The notes: generated by a model from the sequence alone, not told the origin. A stretch of 64,000 nucleotides of DNA from Gallionellaceae bacterium (GCA_030823955.1 JAVBYO010000008.1:62001-126000), one strand, 5' to 3'. Counted from the first letter of the stretch, positions 17,176-27,880 are shown. Numbers and translations are program-made.

Positions 17176-18582
17176 ATGAACGCACAAACCCTTTACGACA
17201 AACTCTGGAACAGTCATCTGGTTCGCACCGAGCCGGATGGCACCGCATTGATCTATATCGACCGTCATCTGGTGCATGAGGTGACCAGTCCGCAAGCCTT
17301 CGAAGGCCTCAAGCTGGCGCAGCGCAAGCCGTGGCGGACAGGCTCCATGCTGGCGGTGCCGGACCATAACGTGCCGACAACCAAACACAGCGGCGGTATC
17401 GCCGATCCGATCGCGCGCTTGCAAGTGGAGACGCTGGACGCGAATTGCGCAGAATTCGGTATCACCGAATTCAAGATGGGCGACATCCGTCAGGGCGTGG
17501 TGCATGTGATGGGGCCGGAGCAGGGCGCGACCTTGCCCGGCATGACCGTGGTGTGCGGCGATTCGCATACCAGCACCCATGGCGCATTCGCCGCATTGGC
17601 GCACGGCATCGGCACTTCCGAGGTCGAGCATGTGATGGCAACGCAGTGTCTGGTGGCGAAAAAATCCAAAACCATGCGGGTGCAGGTGGACGGTTTGCTC
17701 GGCAAGAGTGTGACTGCCAAAGACATCGCGCTGGCCGTAATTGGACAGATCGGTACGGCGGGCGGCACTGGTTATGCCATCGAATTCGCGGGCAGTACGA
17801 TCCGCGCGTTGAGCATGGAAGGCCGCATGACCTTGTGCAATATGGCCATCGAGGCGGGTGCGCGCGCCGGTATGGTGGCGGCGGACGAGACTACATTCGC
17901 CTATTTCAAAGGGCGTCCTTTCGCGCCGCAAGGTGCGCAATGGGATCAGGCGGTCGCTTACTGGCGTACGTTGCACAGCGATGCCGGAGCGAAGTTCGAT
18001 GCAACGGTGGTGCTGGATGCGGTGCAGATCAAACCGCAGGTGACCTGGGGCACCTCGCCCGAAATGGTGGTGTCGGTTGACGGGCGCGTGCCCGATCCGG
18101 CCAATGCGCCGGACGCGGTGAAACGCGGCGACTGGGAGCGCGCACTGATCTACATGGGGTTGAAGGCGAACATGCCTATCACCGAGATCAAAATCGACAA
18201 GGTGTTCATCGGTTCCTGCACCAACGGGCGCATCGAAGACATGCGTGCCGCCGCTGCGGTCGCCCAAGGTAAAAAAGTCGCCGCGAATGTGAAGCTGGCG
18301 ATGGTGGTGCCGGGCTCCGGTCTGGTCAAGGCGCAGGCCGAACAGGAAGGGTTGGACAAGATCTTTGTCGCTGCCGGTTTCGAATGGCGCGATCCGGGTT
18401 GCTCGATGTGCCTGGCGATGAACGATGATCGTCTCGCGCCCGGCGAGCGTTGCGCGGCCACCTCCAATCGCAACTTCGAGGGACGCCAGGGGCAGGGCGG
18501 GCGCACGCATCTGGTGAGTCCGGCTATGGCCGCTGCCGCTGCGATCGCGGGGCATTTTGTGGATGTGCGGGAGCTGGTGTGA
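17176..18582 (+). CDS. leuC: 3-isopropylmalate dehydratase large subunit
   Basis: LeuC with LeuD forms isopropylmalate isomerase of leucine synthesis and can also isomerise citramalate. The 468-residue protein has the [4Fe-4S] ligands at C348 ([11 protein letters not shown]), C409 and C412 (GCSMCLAMN), plus [27 protein letters not shown]-type aconitase motifs. The ATG at 17176 matches the family N-terminus ([16 protein letters not shown]). The stop shares one base with the leuD start, so the pair is coupled. Confidence 0.97.
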   Translation: MNAQTLYDKLWNSHLVRTEPDGTALIYIDRHLVHEVTSPQAFEGLKLAQRKPWRTGSMLAVPDHNVPTTKHSGGIADPIARLQVETLDANCAEFGITEFKMGDIRQGVVHVMGPEQGATLPGMTVVCGDSHTSTHGAFAALAHGIGTSEVEHVMATQCLVAKKSKTMRVQVDGLLGKSVTAKDIALAVIGQIGTAGGTGYAIEFAGSTIRALSMEGRMTLCNMAIEAGARAGMVAADETTFAYFKGRPFAPQGAQWDQAVAYWRTLHSDAGAKFDATVVLDAVQIKPQVTWGTSPEMVVSVDGRVPDPANAPDAVKRGDWERALIYMGLKANMPITEIKIDKVFIGSCTNGRIEDMRAAAAVAQGKKVAANVKLAMVVPGSGLVKAQAEQEGLDKIFVAAGFEWRDPGCSMCLAMNDDRLAPGERCAATSNRNFEGRQGQGGRTHLVSPAMAAAAAIAGHFVDVRELV

Positions 18583-19220
18583 TGAAAAAATTTACTGAGT
18601 TCTCTGGTGTGGTTGCGCCGTTGGACAGAGCCAACGTGGATACCGACGCGATCATTCCGAAGCAGTTTCTGAAGTCGATCAAACGTAGCGGTTTTGGGCC
18701 GAACGCGTTCGACGAATGGCGTTATCTCGACCACGGCGAGCCGGGCATGGATAACAGCAAACGTCAGATCAATCCTGATTTCGTGCTGAACCAGCCGCGT
18801 TATCAGGGCGCGCAGATCCTGTTGGCACGCGAAAATTTTGGCTGCGGCAGTTCGCGCGAACATGCGCCGTGGGCGCTGGAAGACTACGGTTTTCGCGTCA
18901 TCATCGCGCCGAGCTTTGCCGATATCTTCTTCAACAACTGTTTCAAGAACGGTCTGTTGCCGGTGAAGCTGGATGCGGTGCAGGTGGATGCCCTGTTCAA
19001 GGCGGTGGCAGCCGAGGTCGGCTACAAGCTGAAGGTCGATTTGGCACAGCAGCACATCGTCGCGCCGGATGGCACGGTTTATCCTTTTGAGGTGGATGCC
19101 CATCGTAAACATTGTCTGCTCAACGGGCTGGACGATATCGGTCTGACTTTGCAGCATGTGGATGACATCAAGGCGTTTGAGACGAAGCACCGCGCGGCGC
19201 AGCCGTGGTTGTTTGCCTGA
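18582..19220 (+). CDS. leuD: 3-isopropylmalate dehydratase small subunit
   Basis: The 212-residue swivel subunit, partner of LeuC, begins [20 protein letters not shown] and contains [14 protein letters not shown], the [17 protein letters not shown]-type loop (here [18 protein letters not shown]) and [12 protein letters not shown]. Length is normal. The ATG overlaps the leuC stop (TGATG). A 122-bp gap with a long inverted repeat separates it from leuB. Confidence 0.97.
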   Translation: MKKFTEFSGVVAPLDRANVDTDAIIPKQFLKSIKRSGFGPNAFDEWRYLDHGEPGMDNSKRQINPDFVLNQPRYQGAQILLARENFGCGSSREHAPWALEDYGFRVIIAPSFADIFFNNCFKNGLLPVKLDAVQVDALFKAVAAEVGYKLKVDLAQQHIVAPDGTVYPFEVDAHRKHCLLNGLDDIGLTLQHVDDIKAFETKHRAAQPWLFA

Positions 19221-19235
19221 TCGAAATACAATCAT

Positions 19236-19308
19236 CCGCAGATTTCGCAGATTAACGCAGATTGAATTCGTTGTTGGTTTGAATCTGTGTAATCTGCGAA
19301 ATCTGTGG
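19236..19308. repeat. Long imperfect inverted repeat between leuD and leuB
   Basis: The left arm, about 31 nt from 19236, is made of CGCAGATT units (three copies). The right arm at 19279-19308 is its near reverse complement, with a loop of about 12 nt. It would form a strong stem in the leuD-leuB transcript. It is unlike family A or B and may be another dispersed repeat. No T-run follows. Confidence 0.75.
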
Positions 19309-19342
19309 AGAAGGTTTTGACTTTTTTAAGGGTGATAGATAA

Positions 19343-20407
19343 ATGAAGATCGCAGTTTTGCCGGGTGACGGCATAGGAACGGAGATCGTTGCACAGGCGG
19401 CCAAAGTGCTGGAGGCATTGCGCAGCGATGGCCTGAAGATCGAACTGGAATACGCACATATCGGCGGTGCGGGCTACGATGCGGCCAAAGATCCGCTGCC
19501 GGAGGCGACGCTGAAGCTGTCGCAGCAATCCGATGCGGTGTTGCTCGGCGCGGTAGGCGGTTATCAATACGACACGCTGCCGCGGCCTATGCGTCCGGAG
19601 CAAGGTTTGCTGCGTATCCGCAAAGGTCTGGGGCTGTTCGCCAATCTGCGTCCGGCGCTGGTCTATCCGGAACTGGTGAATTCTTCCAGCTTGAAGCCGG
19701 AGTTGGTGTCCGGTCTGGACATCATGATCCTGCGCGAACTGACCGGCGACATCTATTTCGGGCAGCCGCGCGGCATACGCACACTGGATAACGGCGAACG
19801 TCAGGGTTTCGACACCATGCATTACAGCGAATCGGAAGTGCGCCGCGTGGCGCATGTCGGTTTCCAGATCGCGATGAAGCGCAATAAAAAAATGTGCTCG
19901 GTGGACAAGGCCAATGTGCTGGATACCAGCATGTTCTGGCGCGAGATCGTGACCGAGGTGGCAAAGGAATATCCACAGGTCGAGCTGTCGCACATGTATG
20001 TGGACAATGCCGCGATGCAACTGGTGCGCGCACCCAAACAGTTCGATGTGATCCTCACCGGCAACATCTTCGGCGACATCCTGTCGGACGAAGCATCGAT
20101 GCTGACCGGCTCCATCGGCATGTTGCCGTCGGCCTCGCTGGACGCGAACAACAAGGGTTTGTACGAACCCTGCCACGGCTCCGCGCCGGACATCGCGGGC
20201 AAAGATATCGCCAATCCGCTGGCGACCATTCTGTCGGTGGCGATGATGCTGCGTTATACCTTCGCTGACGAGGCCAACGCACAGCGCATCGAGAATGCGG
20301 TGCGCAAGGTGTTGCAGCAGGGCATCCGCACCGGCGACATCTGGCAGGAAGGCATGCAGAAGGTCGGCTGTGCTGCGATGGGAGCGGCGGTGGTTAAGGC
20401 ACTGTAA
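19343..20407 (+). CDS. leuB: 3-isopropylmalate dehydrogenase
   Basis: NAD-dependent oxidative decarboxylation of 3-isopropylmalate in leucine synthesis; it can also act on the citramalate-derived analogue. The 354-residue protein starts [15 protein letters not shown] and includes [12 protein letters not shown] ([13 protein letters not shown]), [15 protein letters not shown] and the NAD-site motif [16 protein letters not shown]. Length is usual. It follows leuCD in the same direction. A family A polypurine repeat begins six bases after its stop. Confidence 0.97.
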   Translation: MKIAVLPGDGIGTEIVAQAAKVLEALRSDGLKIELEYAHIGGAGYDAAKDPLPEATLKLSQQSDAVLLGAVGGYQYDTLPRPMRPEQGLLRIRKGLGLFANLRPALVYPELVNSSSLKPELVSGLDIMILRELTGDIYFGQPRGIRTLDNGERQGFDTMHYSESEVRRVAHVGFQIAMKRNKKMCSVDKANVLDTSMFWREIVTEVAKEYPQVELSHMYVDNAAMQLVRAPKQFDVILTGNIFGDILSDEASMLTGSIGMLPSASLDANNKGLYEPCHGSAPDIAGKDIANPLATILSVAMMLRYTFADEANAQRIENAVRKVLQQGIRTGDIWQEGMQKVGCAAMGAAVVKAL

Positions 20408-20412
20408 GAAAC

Positions 20413-20512
20413 GGGGAAGGGTAAAGGGGGAAGGGAGAAGGGTAACGGCGGAGCCGCAGTTTTTCCCCTTCCCTCTTCACCCTTGAGCGCCAAAGGCGCG
20501 TTCCCTTCCCAA
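20413..20512. repeat. Family A polypurine inverted repeat between leuB and asd
   Basis: The left arm at 20413-20445 is polypurine ending in GGTAA. The right arm (about 20461-20512) is pyrimidine-rich and interrupted by a small GAGCGCC/GGCGCG hairpin. The units match those at 6463-6557. No gene lies between the arms. Confidence 0.8.
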
Positions 20513-20530
20513 TTTATTGAGGATAGAGAA

Positions 20531-21634
20531 ATGAAAGTCGGTCTGATCGGTTGGCGCGGCATGGTGGGTTCGGTACTCATGCAGCGTATGCGCGAGGAGA
20601 AGGATTTCGATCTCATCGACGCGGTGTTCTTCACCACCTCGAATGCCGGTGGTGTCGCTCCTGTTGAGGGCAAGGGTGTGCCGCTGAAGGATGCGTACGA
20701 CCTGAACGAGTTGAAGGCCATGGATGCCATCATCTCCTGCCAGGGCGGCGACTACACCACCGAGATATTTCCCAAGCTGCGTGCCGCAGGCTGGAACGGT
20801 TACTGGATCGACGCGGCATCCACGCTGCGTATGGAAGATGACGCGGTCATCATTCTCGATCCGGTCAATCTCGATCTCATCAAAAAATCGCTGGCCAACG
20901 GTGGCAAGAACTTTATCGGCGGTAATTGCACCAATAGCATCCTGCTGATGGGTCTGGGCGGTCTGTTCCATGCCGGACTGGTGGAATGGGTATCGTCGAT
21001 GACCTATCAGGCCGCGTCCGGTGCGGGCGCACAGAACATGCGCGAACTGCTGAGCCAGATGGGCGTGGCGCACGCTTGTGTCGCCGATCTGCTGGCCGAT
21101 CCGAAGTCGGCCATCCTGGAGATCGACCGCCGTCTGGCGGAGAAGCTGCGCTCTGCGGAGATGCCGACCGAGAATTTCGGCGCACCGCTGGCGGGTAGCC
21201 TGATCCCGTGGATCGACAAACAACTCGACAACGGTCAGTCCAAGGAAGAATGGAAGGGCAAGGCCGAGGTCAACAAGATATTGGGCACGACTGCCGTCAT
21301 TCCCGTGGATGGCTTGTGTGTGCGTATCGGTGCGATGCGCTGCCACAGTCTGGCGCTGACCCTCAAGCTGAATAAGGATGTACCACTTGCCGAGATCGAA
21401 GCTCTGATCAAAGGCGGCAATCCCTGGGTCAAATTCGTGCCGAACCAGCGTGATATCTCCGTGCGCGAACTGACCCCGGTCGCCGTGACCGGCAAGCTGG
21501 ATATTGCAGTCGGACGTGTACGCAAGATGGAGCTGGGGCCGGAGTATGTGAGTGCTTTCGTCTGTGGCGACCAATTGTTGTGGGGGGCGGCAGAGCCGTT
21601 GCGCCGCATGTTGCGTATCTTGTTGGGCAAATAG
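20531..21634 (+). CDS. asd: Aspartate-semialdehyde dehydrogenase
   Basis: Asd reduces aspartyl phosphate to the semialdehyde for lysine, methionine and threonine synthesis and for cell-wall diaminopimelate. The 367-residue protein starts [20 protein letters not shown] (NADP fold), has the catalytic Cys at residue 133 ([17 protein letters not shown]) and the Gram-negative type motif [10 protein letters not shown]-like [17 protein letters not shown]. The ATG at 20531 follows GGATAGAG. A frame extending to 20483 is repeat-derived and not used. Confidence 0.97.
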   Translation: MKVGLIGWRGMVGSVLMQRMREEKDFDLIDAVFFTTSNAGGVAPVEGKGVPLKDAYDLNELKAMDAIISCQGGDYTTEIFPKLRAAGWNGYWIDAASTLRMEDDAVIILDPVNLDLIKKSLANGGKNFIGGNCTNSILLMGLGGLFHAGLVEWVSSMTYQAASGAGAQNMRELLSQMGVAHACVADLLADPKSAILEIDRRLAEKLRSAEMPTENFGAPLAGSLIPWIDKQLDNGQSKEEWKGKAEVNKILGTTAVIPVDGLCVRIGAMRCHSLALTLKLNKDVPLAEIEALIKGGNPWVKFVPNQRDISVRELTPVAVTGKLDIAVGRVRKMELGPEYVSAFVCGDQLLWGAAEPLRRMLRILLGK

Positions 21635-21762
21635 TCGAGATCGCGTGATAAATCGATTTACATATTGTTAGTTAACGCATGAATTTAAAGGGAAGGTGAG
21701 CTTGCATCACTAACTCCATGATGTTAATCTGAATAACGTCTGAAAATTAAAAGGGTGGCAGC

Positions 21763-24558
21763 GTGCGGAAATCATTTCTGAAAACGTTCGGTTATTTTGT
21801 CTGTTTGACATGGTCTGGTGTGGCTGCTGCTGTTGGTTTCGGCGGGATCAATGTCACCTCTTCGCTGGGGCAACCGCTTGCTGCCGAGATCGAATTGGTG
21901 GCTGTGGAACAGGCCGATAAAGCCAGCCTCAATGCACGTTTGGCATCGGCTGATGCGTTCAAAGGCGCCGGGATAGACTATCCTTATGTGCTGCCAAAAC
22001 TCAAATTCTCAGTCGAGACTCGCGCTAACGGCGAGTTCTATATCAAGGCGACCTCCACTCAACCGGTCAATGAGCCTTTTGTCAGTCTGCTGATCGAATT
22101 GAACTGGGCGTCCGGACGTCTGCTGCGCGAATATACCTTCCTGCTGGACCCTCCCGGTTTTGTGGCGGAACAACCTGCCGCTGCCGCAGTACAGCCGATC
22201 GATCCCGTGATCGTGGCACCGATAATACCGGCGCCCGTGCCACTTCCTGTGCCAGAGCCGCAGTCGTCCGTCGCTCCGGCGGCTGAGATTTCTCAACCTC
22301 AAGCCGAAACAATGCCACAAGCAGTTTCGGCACCGTTACCCGCTGAAGTTGAGAAGGCCGCTGAAGTATCTCCTGCGCCAGTCGTGGAAGAAACCAAAGA
22401 GGTGGAATCTGCGCCGCTCGCCGAGTCGCAACCGGCAGAGCAAGCTGCACCGGCTAAACCAGCAGTTGCTCTCGCCCAAGTCTCGGAAACCGGTATCACG
22501 GTCAAACGCGGCGACACGCTGAGCAAGATCGCCAACAAGACCAAAGAGGTCGATGTCAGCTTGGAGCGTATGCTGGTCGCACTCTACCGCGCCAATGCCG
22601 GAGCGTTCGATGGCAAGAACATGAACCGCCTGAGAGTCGGCAAGATCCTGCGTCTGCCGCAGTCGGAAGAAGTCGGAGGCATCCAGCAAGTCGAGGCCGA
22701 GAAGGAAGTGCGCGCACAAGTGGCCGATTGGAATGCTTACCGTCAGCAACTCGCCGCAGCGACCGGCCCGGCCGGCGAGCAACGCGCCAAACAGGAAGTG
22801 TCCGGCAAGATCAGCACTTCGGTGGTGGACAAAGCACCTGTCGCCAAAGAGACCGCCAAAGAGGTGTTGAAGTTGTCGAAAGGCGAGGCCCCCGGTGATC
22901 GGACTACTGCCGGTGGAAAAGCAAAAGACAAAAATGCCAAAGAAGAAGAGTCCGTAGCCAAAGGCAAGGCATTGCAGGAAGCCGAGCAGCGCGCGGCACT
23001 GCTGGAAAAGAACATCAAGGATATGCAGCGTCTGGTCGAGTTGAAGAACCAAGCAGCCGTTGCGGCTGCCTCTTCCGCAGCGGCGGTATCTGCTGTCGCG
23101 CCGGCATCGGCAGTTGTTGCCGCAAGTGCTGTCGCCGTTGCGAAACCCGCCCTGCCGCAGCCCAAGGAGATCGCACCGCCGCCTTCTTTGCTCGACGAGA
23201 TACTGGGCAACCCGATCTATCTGGGTGCCGGTGCGGCCGTGCTGTTAGGCCTGGTCGGTTTGGGTTACACACGCTTCAAGGCCGGCAAGAAAACCGAGCC
23301 CAAGTCTTTTGCCGAAGAAGCCGGAAATGCCACCGGACGTATCGCGGCACCCGTGGCAGCTTCTCCCGATACGGGCGACTTCACTTCCTCGCTGTCTCCT
23401 GCGCTGGATGAAGTGGCGGAAGAAGTCGATCCGATCCGCGAAGCGGATGTGTTCCTCAGTTTCGGGCGCGATGTGCAAGCCGAAGAAGTGTTGAAAGATG
23501 CGCTGGAGAAAGATCCCGGCAATAATCCGGTGAAATTGAAATTGCTCTCTATCTATGCCGAGCGCAAAGATACCAAGTCGTTCTATGTGTATGCGATGGA
23601 GATCAAGGAGTCGGGTGACGAAGCAGCTTGGGAGCAGGCCGCGACCATGGGGCGTGAGCTTGAGCCGAACAATGCCCTCTATGGCGGTAGCGGTGAAGCC
23701 GTCACTGCTGAGGCAGACAGTGATGCTGCATTGCCTGTGGTCGATTTCGATCTGGGGTTGGGCGACAATACCCCGTCCCCAGCCGAGCAGACCATCGCGA
23801 CCTTTGATATTCATAGCGCACTGGAACCGGAAGTCCCTGTCGGTGAAAAAACCGTCATTCTGTCGCCAGCCGACTTGCTCGCCGCACAGGAAGCGCCGAT
23901 GGATTTCGACGTGACCAGCACACACTCCGGCGTGACAGCAGCCGTGGACGAAGAGCCGAAGCTGGATATCCCGGCAATGGATTTCGACGTGACCGGGATA
24001 CAGCCGGAAGCCAAGCTCGAAGTGGCAGAAGAACCCAAACTGGACATCGCGGCGATGGATTTCGATATCGGCGAGATCAAAGTGCCGGCGGCTTCCGCGG
24101 CTTCGCAACCCGTTGCTGAATCCGCCCCGCTGTTGGATATGGACGATCTGGTGTTCGAGGCTCCGGCTAAAACTGCCGCAGCGACAGCTGCACCTGAAGT
24201 ATCCGCAGCACCCGCCTCTGCGGAAGATGCGGGCATGGAATTCACCATCGACATCCCCACTGACACCAAGCCGGCTGCTGCGACAAAACCAGCTGCGCCG
24301 GTGAAGGATATGGGCTTGGCCGATATCAGCCTCAACCTCGACGATTTGGCTGCGCCGGAAGTCGCGACACCGGCACCGACAGTGAGTGAAGTTAAAGATG
24401 AGCATTGGCAGGAAGTGGCAACCAAACTCGATCTGGCCAAAGCCTATCAGGAGATGGGTGACCAGGCCGGAGCGCGCGAAATACTGGAAGAGGTCTTGCG
24501 TGATGGTGACGAGAAGCAACAGGCCACTGCGCAGGAGTTGTTGCAACAATTGGCGTAA
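21763..24558 (+). CDS. fimV: FimV-like pilus assembly/polar scaffold protein
   Basis: FimV proteins are inner-membrane, peptidoglycan-binding polar scaffolds needed for type IV pili and twitching. This 931-residue copy has a GTG start with AAGGGTGG upstream, an N-terminal signal or anchor, and the FimV N-terminal domain (FGGINVTSSLGQPLAAEIEL, FVSLLIELNWASGRLLREYTFLLDPP). A LysM domain begins near residue 244 (ITVKRGDTLSKIA), and a membrane helix lies at about 482-502. A long acidic cytoplasmic region has three imperfect MDFDVT/MDFDI repeats. The C-terminal FimV motif is at about 887-931 (LDLAKAYQEMGDQAGAREIL). The location asd-fimV-truA is typical. Confidence 0.92.
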   Translation: MRKSFLKTFGYFVCLTWSGVAAAVGFGGINVTSSLGQPLAAEIELVAVEQADKASLNARLASADAFKGAGIDYPYVLPKLKFSVETRANGEFYIKATSTQPVNEPFVSLLIELNWASGRLLREYTFLLDPPGFVAEQPAAAAVQPIDPVIVAPIIPAPVPLPVPEPQSSVAPAAEISQPQAETMPQAVSAPLPAEVEKAAEVSPAPVVEETKEVESAPLAESQPAEQAAPAKPAVALAQVSETGITVKRGDTLSKIANKTKEVDVSLERMLVALYRANAGAFDGKNMNRLRVGKILRLPQSEEVGGIQQVEAEKEVRAQVADWNAYRQQLAAATGPAGEQRAKQEVSGKISTSVVDKAPVAKETAKEVLKLSKGEAPGDRTTAGGKAKDKNAKEEESVAKGKALQEAEQRAALLEKNIKDMQRLVELKNQAAVAAASSAAAVSAVAPASAVVAASAVAVAKPALPQPKEIAPPPSLLDEILGNPIYLGAGAAVLLGLVGLGYTRFKAGKKTEPKSFAEEAGNATGRIAAPVAASPDTGDFTSSLSPALDEVAEEVDPIREADVFLSFGRDVQAEEVLKDALEKDPGNNPVKLKLLSIYAERKDTKSFYVYAMEIKESGDEAAWEQAATMGRELEPNNALYGGSGEAVTAEADSDAALPVVDFDLGLGDNTPSPAEQTIATFDIHSALEPEVPVGEKTVILSPADLLAAQEAPMDFDVTSTHSGVTAAVDEEPKLDIPAMDFDVTGIQPEAKLEVAEEPKLDIAAMDFDIGEIKVPAASAASQPVAESAPLLDMDDLVFEAPAKTAAATAAPEVSAAPASAEDAGMEFTIDIPTDTKPAAATKPAAPVKDMGLADISLNLDDLAAPEVATPAPTVSEVKDEHWQEVATKLDLAKAYQEMGDQAGAREILEEVLRDGDEKQQATAQELLQQLA

Positions 24559-24575
24559 AGGTCTGTTGACCAGAG

Positions 24576-24608
24576 ATCGGCAGCCGATACCCCGGGCTGC
24601 CGATTTTT
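24576..24608 (+). terminator. Rho-independent terminator after fimV
   Basis: ATCGGCAGCC (24576-24585) pairs perfectly with GGCTGCCGAT (24595-24604) across a 9-nt loop and is followed by TTTTTATTT. Confidence 0.85.
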
Positions 24609-24671
24609 ATTTGTGCGGGCCCATCATTCAGCGGGTCGGAGTTCCGGAACGATCAAGCTGGACATTTATAG

Positions 24672-25289
24672 ATGAAGATACCGCGACCACATCCCGCGAC
24701 ACAGATACTGGTATGGGTCTGTCTTGTGATCATCGTGCAAACCTTGCCGCCGACATGGCTGCTGGTGGCTGCTTGTCTGTTGCTGTTACTCGCTGTCAGG
24801 ATACATACCCAACGCCTGTTCACGCTGATGCGCCGCACGCGCTGGATATTCTTCTCCCTGTTGCTGATCTATGCCTTCGCCACACCGGGCGAGGCGCTGT
24901 GGGCATCCGACTATGCTCCCACGCGCGAAGGCCTGCGCGAGGGGCTGATCCAATTGGGACGCATTGCCTGTGTGTTGGCGGCGCTGTCGATATTGCTCAC
25001 GCTACTGAAGCGCGAGCAACTGATCAGTGGCCTTTATACTTTGGCTTACCCCGTGCGTTATATCGGCTTGTCGCGCGAACGTCTCGCCGTGCGTCTGGCG
25101 CTGACGCTGCATTATGCGGAGAACGCCATGCGTGACACGGCGAGTGATTGGCGCAGTGCCATCCGGCAAGCTCTGCTGAGCGAGTCGCACGAAACGGCAC
25201 ATATTCCCTTGCCGCTGCATCCACTGGGCTGGGTCGATTTCGGACTATTGTTGGCGGGCGGTGTGTTGGTGTTCGGGGCCGGACTATGA
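24672..25289 (+). CDS. CbiQ/EcfT-like integral membrane protein
   Basis: The 205-residue protein has about five membrane segments (ATQILVWVCLVIIVQTLPPTWLLVAA and others). Its layout resembles CbiQ/EcfT transmembrane subunits of ECF-type vitamin/metal transporters, with a cytoplasmic segment between helices that would hold the coupling region (ARG-rich IGLSRERLAVRLALTLHYAENAM). No ATPase or S component is next to it. It lies between the fimV terminator and truA, whose start overlaps its stop (ATGA). Assignment rests on fold-level resemblance only. Confidence 0.65.
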   Translation: MKIPRPHPATQILVWVCLVIIVQTLPPTWLLVAACLLLLLAVRIHTQRLFTLMRRTRWIFFSLLLIYAFATPGEALWASDYAPTREGLREGLIQLGRIACVLAALSILLTLLKREQLISGLYTLAYPVRYIGLSRERLAVRLALTLHYAENAMRDTASDWRSAIRQALLSESHETAHIPLPLHPLGWVDFGLLLAGGVLVFGAGL

Positions 25290-26050
25290 GGATCGCTTTG
25301 GGGGTGGAATACGACGGCGGCGGATTCAACGGCTGGCAGAGTCAGGCCGACGGACACACCGTGCAAGACACGCTACAGCAGGCGCTGAGCCGGATCGCCT
25401 GCGAACCGGTATCTGTTATCGCCGCAGGGCGCACCGATACCGGCGTACATGCTCTGGAGCAAGTCATCCATTTCGACACCGATACTGACCGCCCGCTGGG
25501 GGCATGGGTGCGCGGCGTGAATGCCCTGTTGCCGCGTAATATCGCCGTGTTGTGGGCGCATGTCGTGCCGGAATCGTTCCATGCGCGCTTCTCGGCGCAG
25601 GCGCGCAGTTACCAGTATGTATTGATCAACCGTCCGTCGCGTAGCGGGGTGCACCACGGCAAGGTCGGCTGGTTCCATGCCCCGCTGGACGTGCAGGCGA
25701 TGCAAGCCGCCGCCTGTCATCTGCTGGGGCAACACGACTTCACTTCCTTCCGCGCCGCCGAATGCCAGGCAAAATCTCCGGTCAAGAACCTCGCCCGGCT
25801 CGATATCCGCCAGCAGGGCGACACGTTCATCTTTGATCTTACTGCCGATGCCTTTCTGCATCACATGGTGCGCAATATCGTCGGTTGTCTGGTGTACGTA
25901 GGCAAAGGCAAACATCCGCCGCACTGGATGCAGACAGTGCTGCAAGCGCGCCAGCGCAGTGTGGCCGCGCCCACGTTCGCACCGGACGGACTCTATCTGC
26001 GCCACATCACTTACGATGCGAAGTGGGGGCTGCCGCAGATGGCCGCCTGA
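25286..26050 (+). CDS. truA: tRNA pseudouridine(38-40) synthase TruA
   Basis: TruA converts U38-U40 of the tRNA anticodon arm to pseudouridine. The 254-residue protein begins MRIALGVEYDGGGFNGWQSQ and has the catalytic Asp at residue 51 in AAGRTDTGVHALEQVIHFDT. It also has the family motifs FHARFSAQARSYQYVLINR and HHMVRNIVGCLVYVGKG. The ATG overlaps the preceding stop by 4 nt. Confidence 0.96.
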   Translation: MRIALGVEYDGGGFNGWQSQADGHTVQDTLQQALSRIACEPVSVIAAGRTDTGVHALEQVIHFDTDTDRPLGAWVRGVNALLPRNIAVLWAHVVPESFHARFSAQARSYQYVLINRPSRSGVHHGKVGWFHAPLDVQAMQAAACHLLGQHDFTSFRAAECQAKSPVKNLARLDIRQQGDTFIFDLTADAFLHHMVRNIVGCLVYVGKGKHPPHWMQTVLQARQRSVAAPTFAPDGLYLRHITYDAKWGLPQMAA

Positions 26051-26147
26051 AGCACGACTCTTATTCCGGCCTGTCCCATATTCCCAAACGCGCGCTTATG
26101 CGCTACAGTTGTAGCGTGACTATGCCGAGCGCATCCCAAACACGACC

Positions 26148-26537
26148 ATGAGACTTACGACACACACCAACCGCTGGATCGCCCGCCTGATGCTGGGGCT
26201 GGTTCTGTTCGCGCAGGGCGTGGTCGCCGCTTATGCGTGTGATGTCGCGCGCGGCAATGCCACACAGGCGTTCGCCACGCAGACCGCCGAACACGGCGAG
26301 ATGCCGTGCCACGATGAGGTCGTGTCGAATGCCAATGCCTGCCTCGACCACTGCACGCAGGGTGACCGCATCAGTGTCGATCAGGTCACGCATCTTTTTG
26401 CGGTGCCGCAGATCGCCGTGCTGGTGGTGGCGTTGCCGGTGCAAACCGCCGCCAAACCTGTCTGGCTGGCCGCATCCCGTGTCATAACCGACAGCGGCCC
26501 GCCCGCCAACATCCGTTTCTGTTCCTTCCAGATCTAA
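26148..26537 (+). CDS. Small secreted Cys-containing protein preceding the Cus operon
   Basis: 129 residues with an N-terminal signal peptide (ARLMLGLVLFAQGVVAAYACD). The mature part has several cysteines and histidines (ACDVAR, MPCHDEVV, NACLDHCTQ) and a second hydrophobic stretch near 90 (IAVLVVALPVQTA). I do not recognise a named family. Proteins of this kind often lead copper/silver RND operons, and it lies 89 bp upstream of the outer-membrane factor gene, so a metal-linked periplasmic role is plausible but inferred. Confidence 0.65.
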   Translation: MRLTTHTNRWIARLMLGLVLFAQGVVAAYACDVARGNATQAFATQTAEHGEMPCHDEVVSNANACLDHCTQGDRISVDQVTHLFAVPQIAVLVVALPVQTAAKPVWLAASRVITDSGPPANIRFCSFQI

Positions 26538-26626
26538 GCTTCCCCAGCGTGTGACGGTATTGTCCGTCGCATGCCGATTTCTCGCATCGTTCTGCCGTGC
26601 TTGCGCGGCGCAATCGGAGAAATATC

Positions 26627-27880
26627 ATGGGAAGTCGCATCATCCTGTTCAGTATCATCTTTAATCTCGGCCTGGGGCCGCTCATGGCAGAGGAACTGCC
26701 AGGCGCGGATATGCCCGGCTTGTGGCGCCATCTCGAATCGCACAGTGCCGAACTGGAAGCGGCCGCGCTGGAAAGCAGTGCCGCCGAGCAGCAGGCCGCA
26801 GCGACAGGCGCCTTGCCCGACCCGAGTGTGCGTATCGAGTGGCAGGACGTGGATCAACCCGGCGGTGTGACGCTGGATCCCAGCCGGGTCACAGCGGTCA
26901 AATATTCCGTGTTGCAGGCCATCCCCGGTTGGGGCAAACGCGACGCGCAAAAACAGACTGCCGAGGCTAATGCCGCATGGGCCAAAGCGCAACAACGGGC
27001 CACCCGCGCCCAGTTACGCGCGCAGCTGACCCTCACTTTTGCCAGCTATTACCGCAGCTTCCATGCCATGCGACTGAATGCCGAATTGACGGACTTCGCG
27101 CTCAGTGCCAGCAAACTTGCACGCTCGCGTTACGAGCGCGGTCAGGGAGCTCAACAGGAATGGGTGAAAGCGCAACTGGACGAAGCAGCGTTGCGTGCCG
27201 AGGGCTATGCCCTGCAAGCCGAACATCGCACTGCCCAGGCGCGTCTGAATGCACTGTTGAACCGTCCGGGCGACGCGTCGCTTGCGCCGCCGCAACACCT
27301 GCCGCTGCTGCCACCAGCGAACGTGCTGGAGACGGCGCAATTACTGCAGCGGCTGCACGCATCCAATCCGCAGTTGGCGGCACAGACCGCGCTCAGCGCT
27401 TCCGCGCAGGGCGAAGCGACGATGGCGGGCAAGAACCAACTCCCGGATTTCGTCGTCGCGGTGTCACCGGTACAACGCGGCAACGGCATCCGCAGCTGGG
27501 ATGCGATGCTGGAATTCACCTTGCCCTTGCAGCAAAGCTCGCACAGCGCCCACCGTCACGAGGCGAATGAAAAAGTGCGCGCCAGCCAGGCACGCGAACA
27601 GGCTCTGGTGCAGACGCTGCATGCCGAACTCGGTGAACATCAGGCGGCTTTGGCGGCGAGCACGGAGCGCCTGCAACTGCTCCGCGAACAGATCCTGCCG
27701 CTGGTCGAGATGGCATTCAAAAGTGCACTGTCGGCCTTTCAGAACGGGCGTCTGGACTATGCCACCTTATGGCAGGCACGGCGCGAAGTGCAGCGCAACA
27801 AACTCGACGAACTCGACATCCTCACCCAACAACAGAGCCATCTCGCAGAGATCGAGCGCCTGTTAGGAGAAACATTATGA
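26627..27880 (+). CDS. cusC: Outer-membrane factor of Cus-type efflux (TolC family)
   Basis: The 417-residue TolC-family protein forms the outer-membrane/periplasmic channel of the tripartite pump. The ATG at 26627 follows GGAGA and gives a signal peptide (IILFSIIFNLGLGPLMAEE). The OEP repeats are visible (LPDPSVRIEWQD, YSVLQAIPGWGKRDAQKQTAEA, then long amphipathic helices). It lacks a lipobox, unlike E. coli CusC. It overlaps the adaptor gene by 4 nt (ATGA), so it is the first pump gene of the cusCBA-type operon. Metal specificity is inferred from the partners. Confidence 0.85.
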   Translation: MGSRIILFSIIFNLGLGPLMAEELPGADMPGLWRHLESHSAELEAAALESSAAEQQAAATGALPDPSVRIEWQDVDQPGGVTLDPSRVTAVKYSVLQAIPGWGKRDAQKQTAEANAAWAKAQQRATRAQLRAQLTLTFASYYRSFHAMRLNAELTDFALSASKLARSRYERGQGAQQEWVKAQLDEAALRAEGYALQAEHRTAQARLNALLNRPGDASLAPPQHLPLLPPANVLETAQLLQRLHASNPQLAAQTALSASAQGEATMAGKNQLPDFVVAVSPVQRGNGIRSWDAMLEFTLPLQQSSHSAHRHEANEKVRASQAREQALVQTLHAELGEHQAALAASTERLQLLREQILPLVEMAFKSALSAFQNGRLDYATLWQARREVQRNKLDELDILTQQQSHLAEIERLLGETL

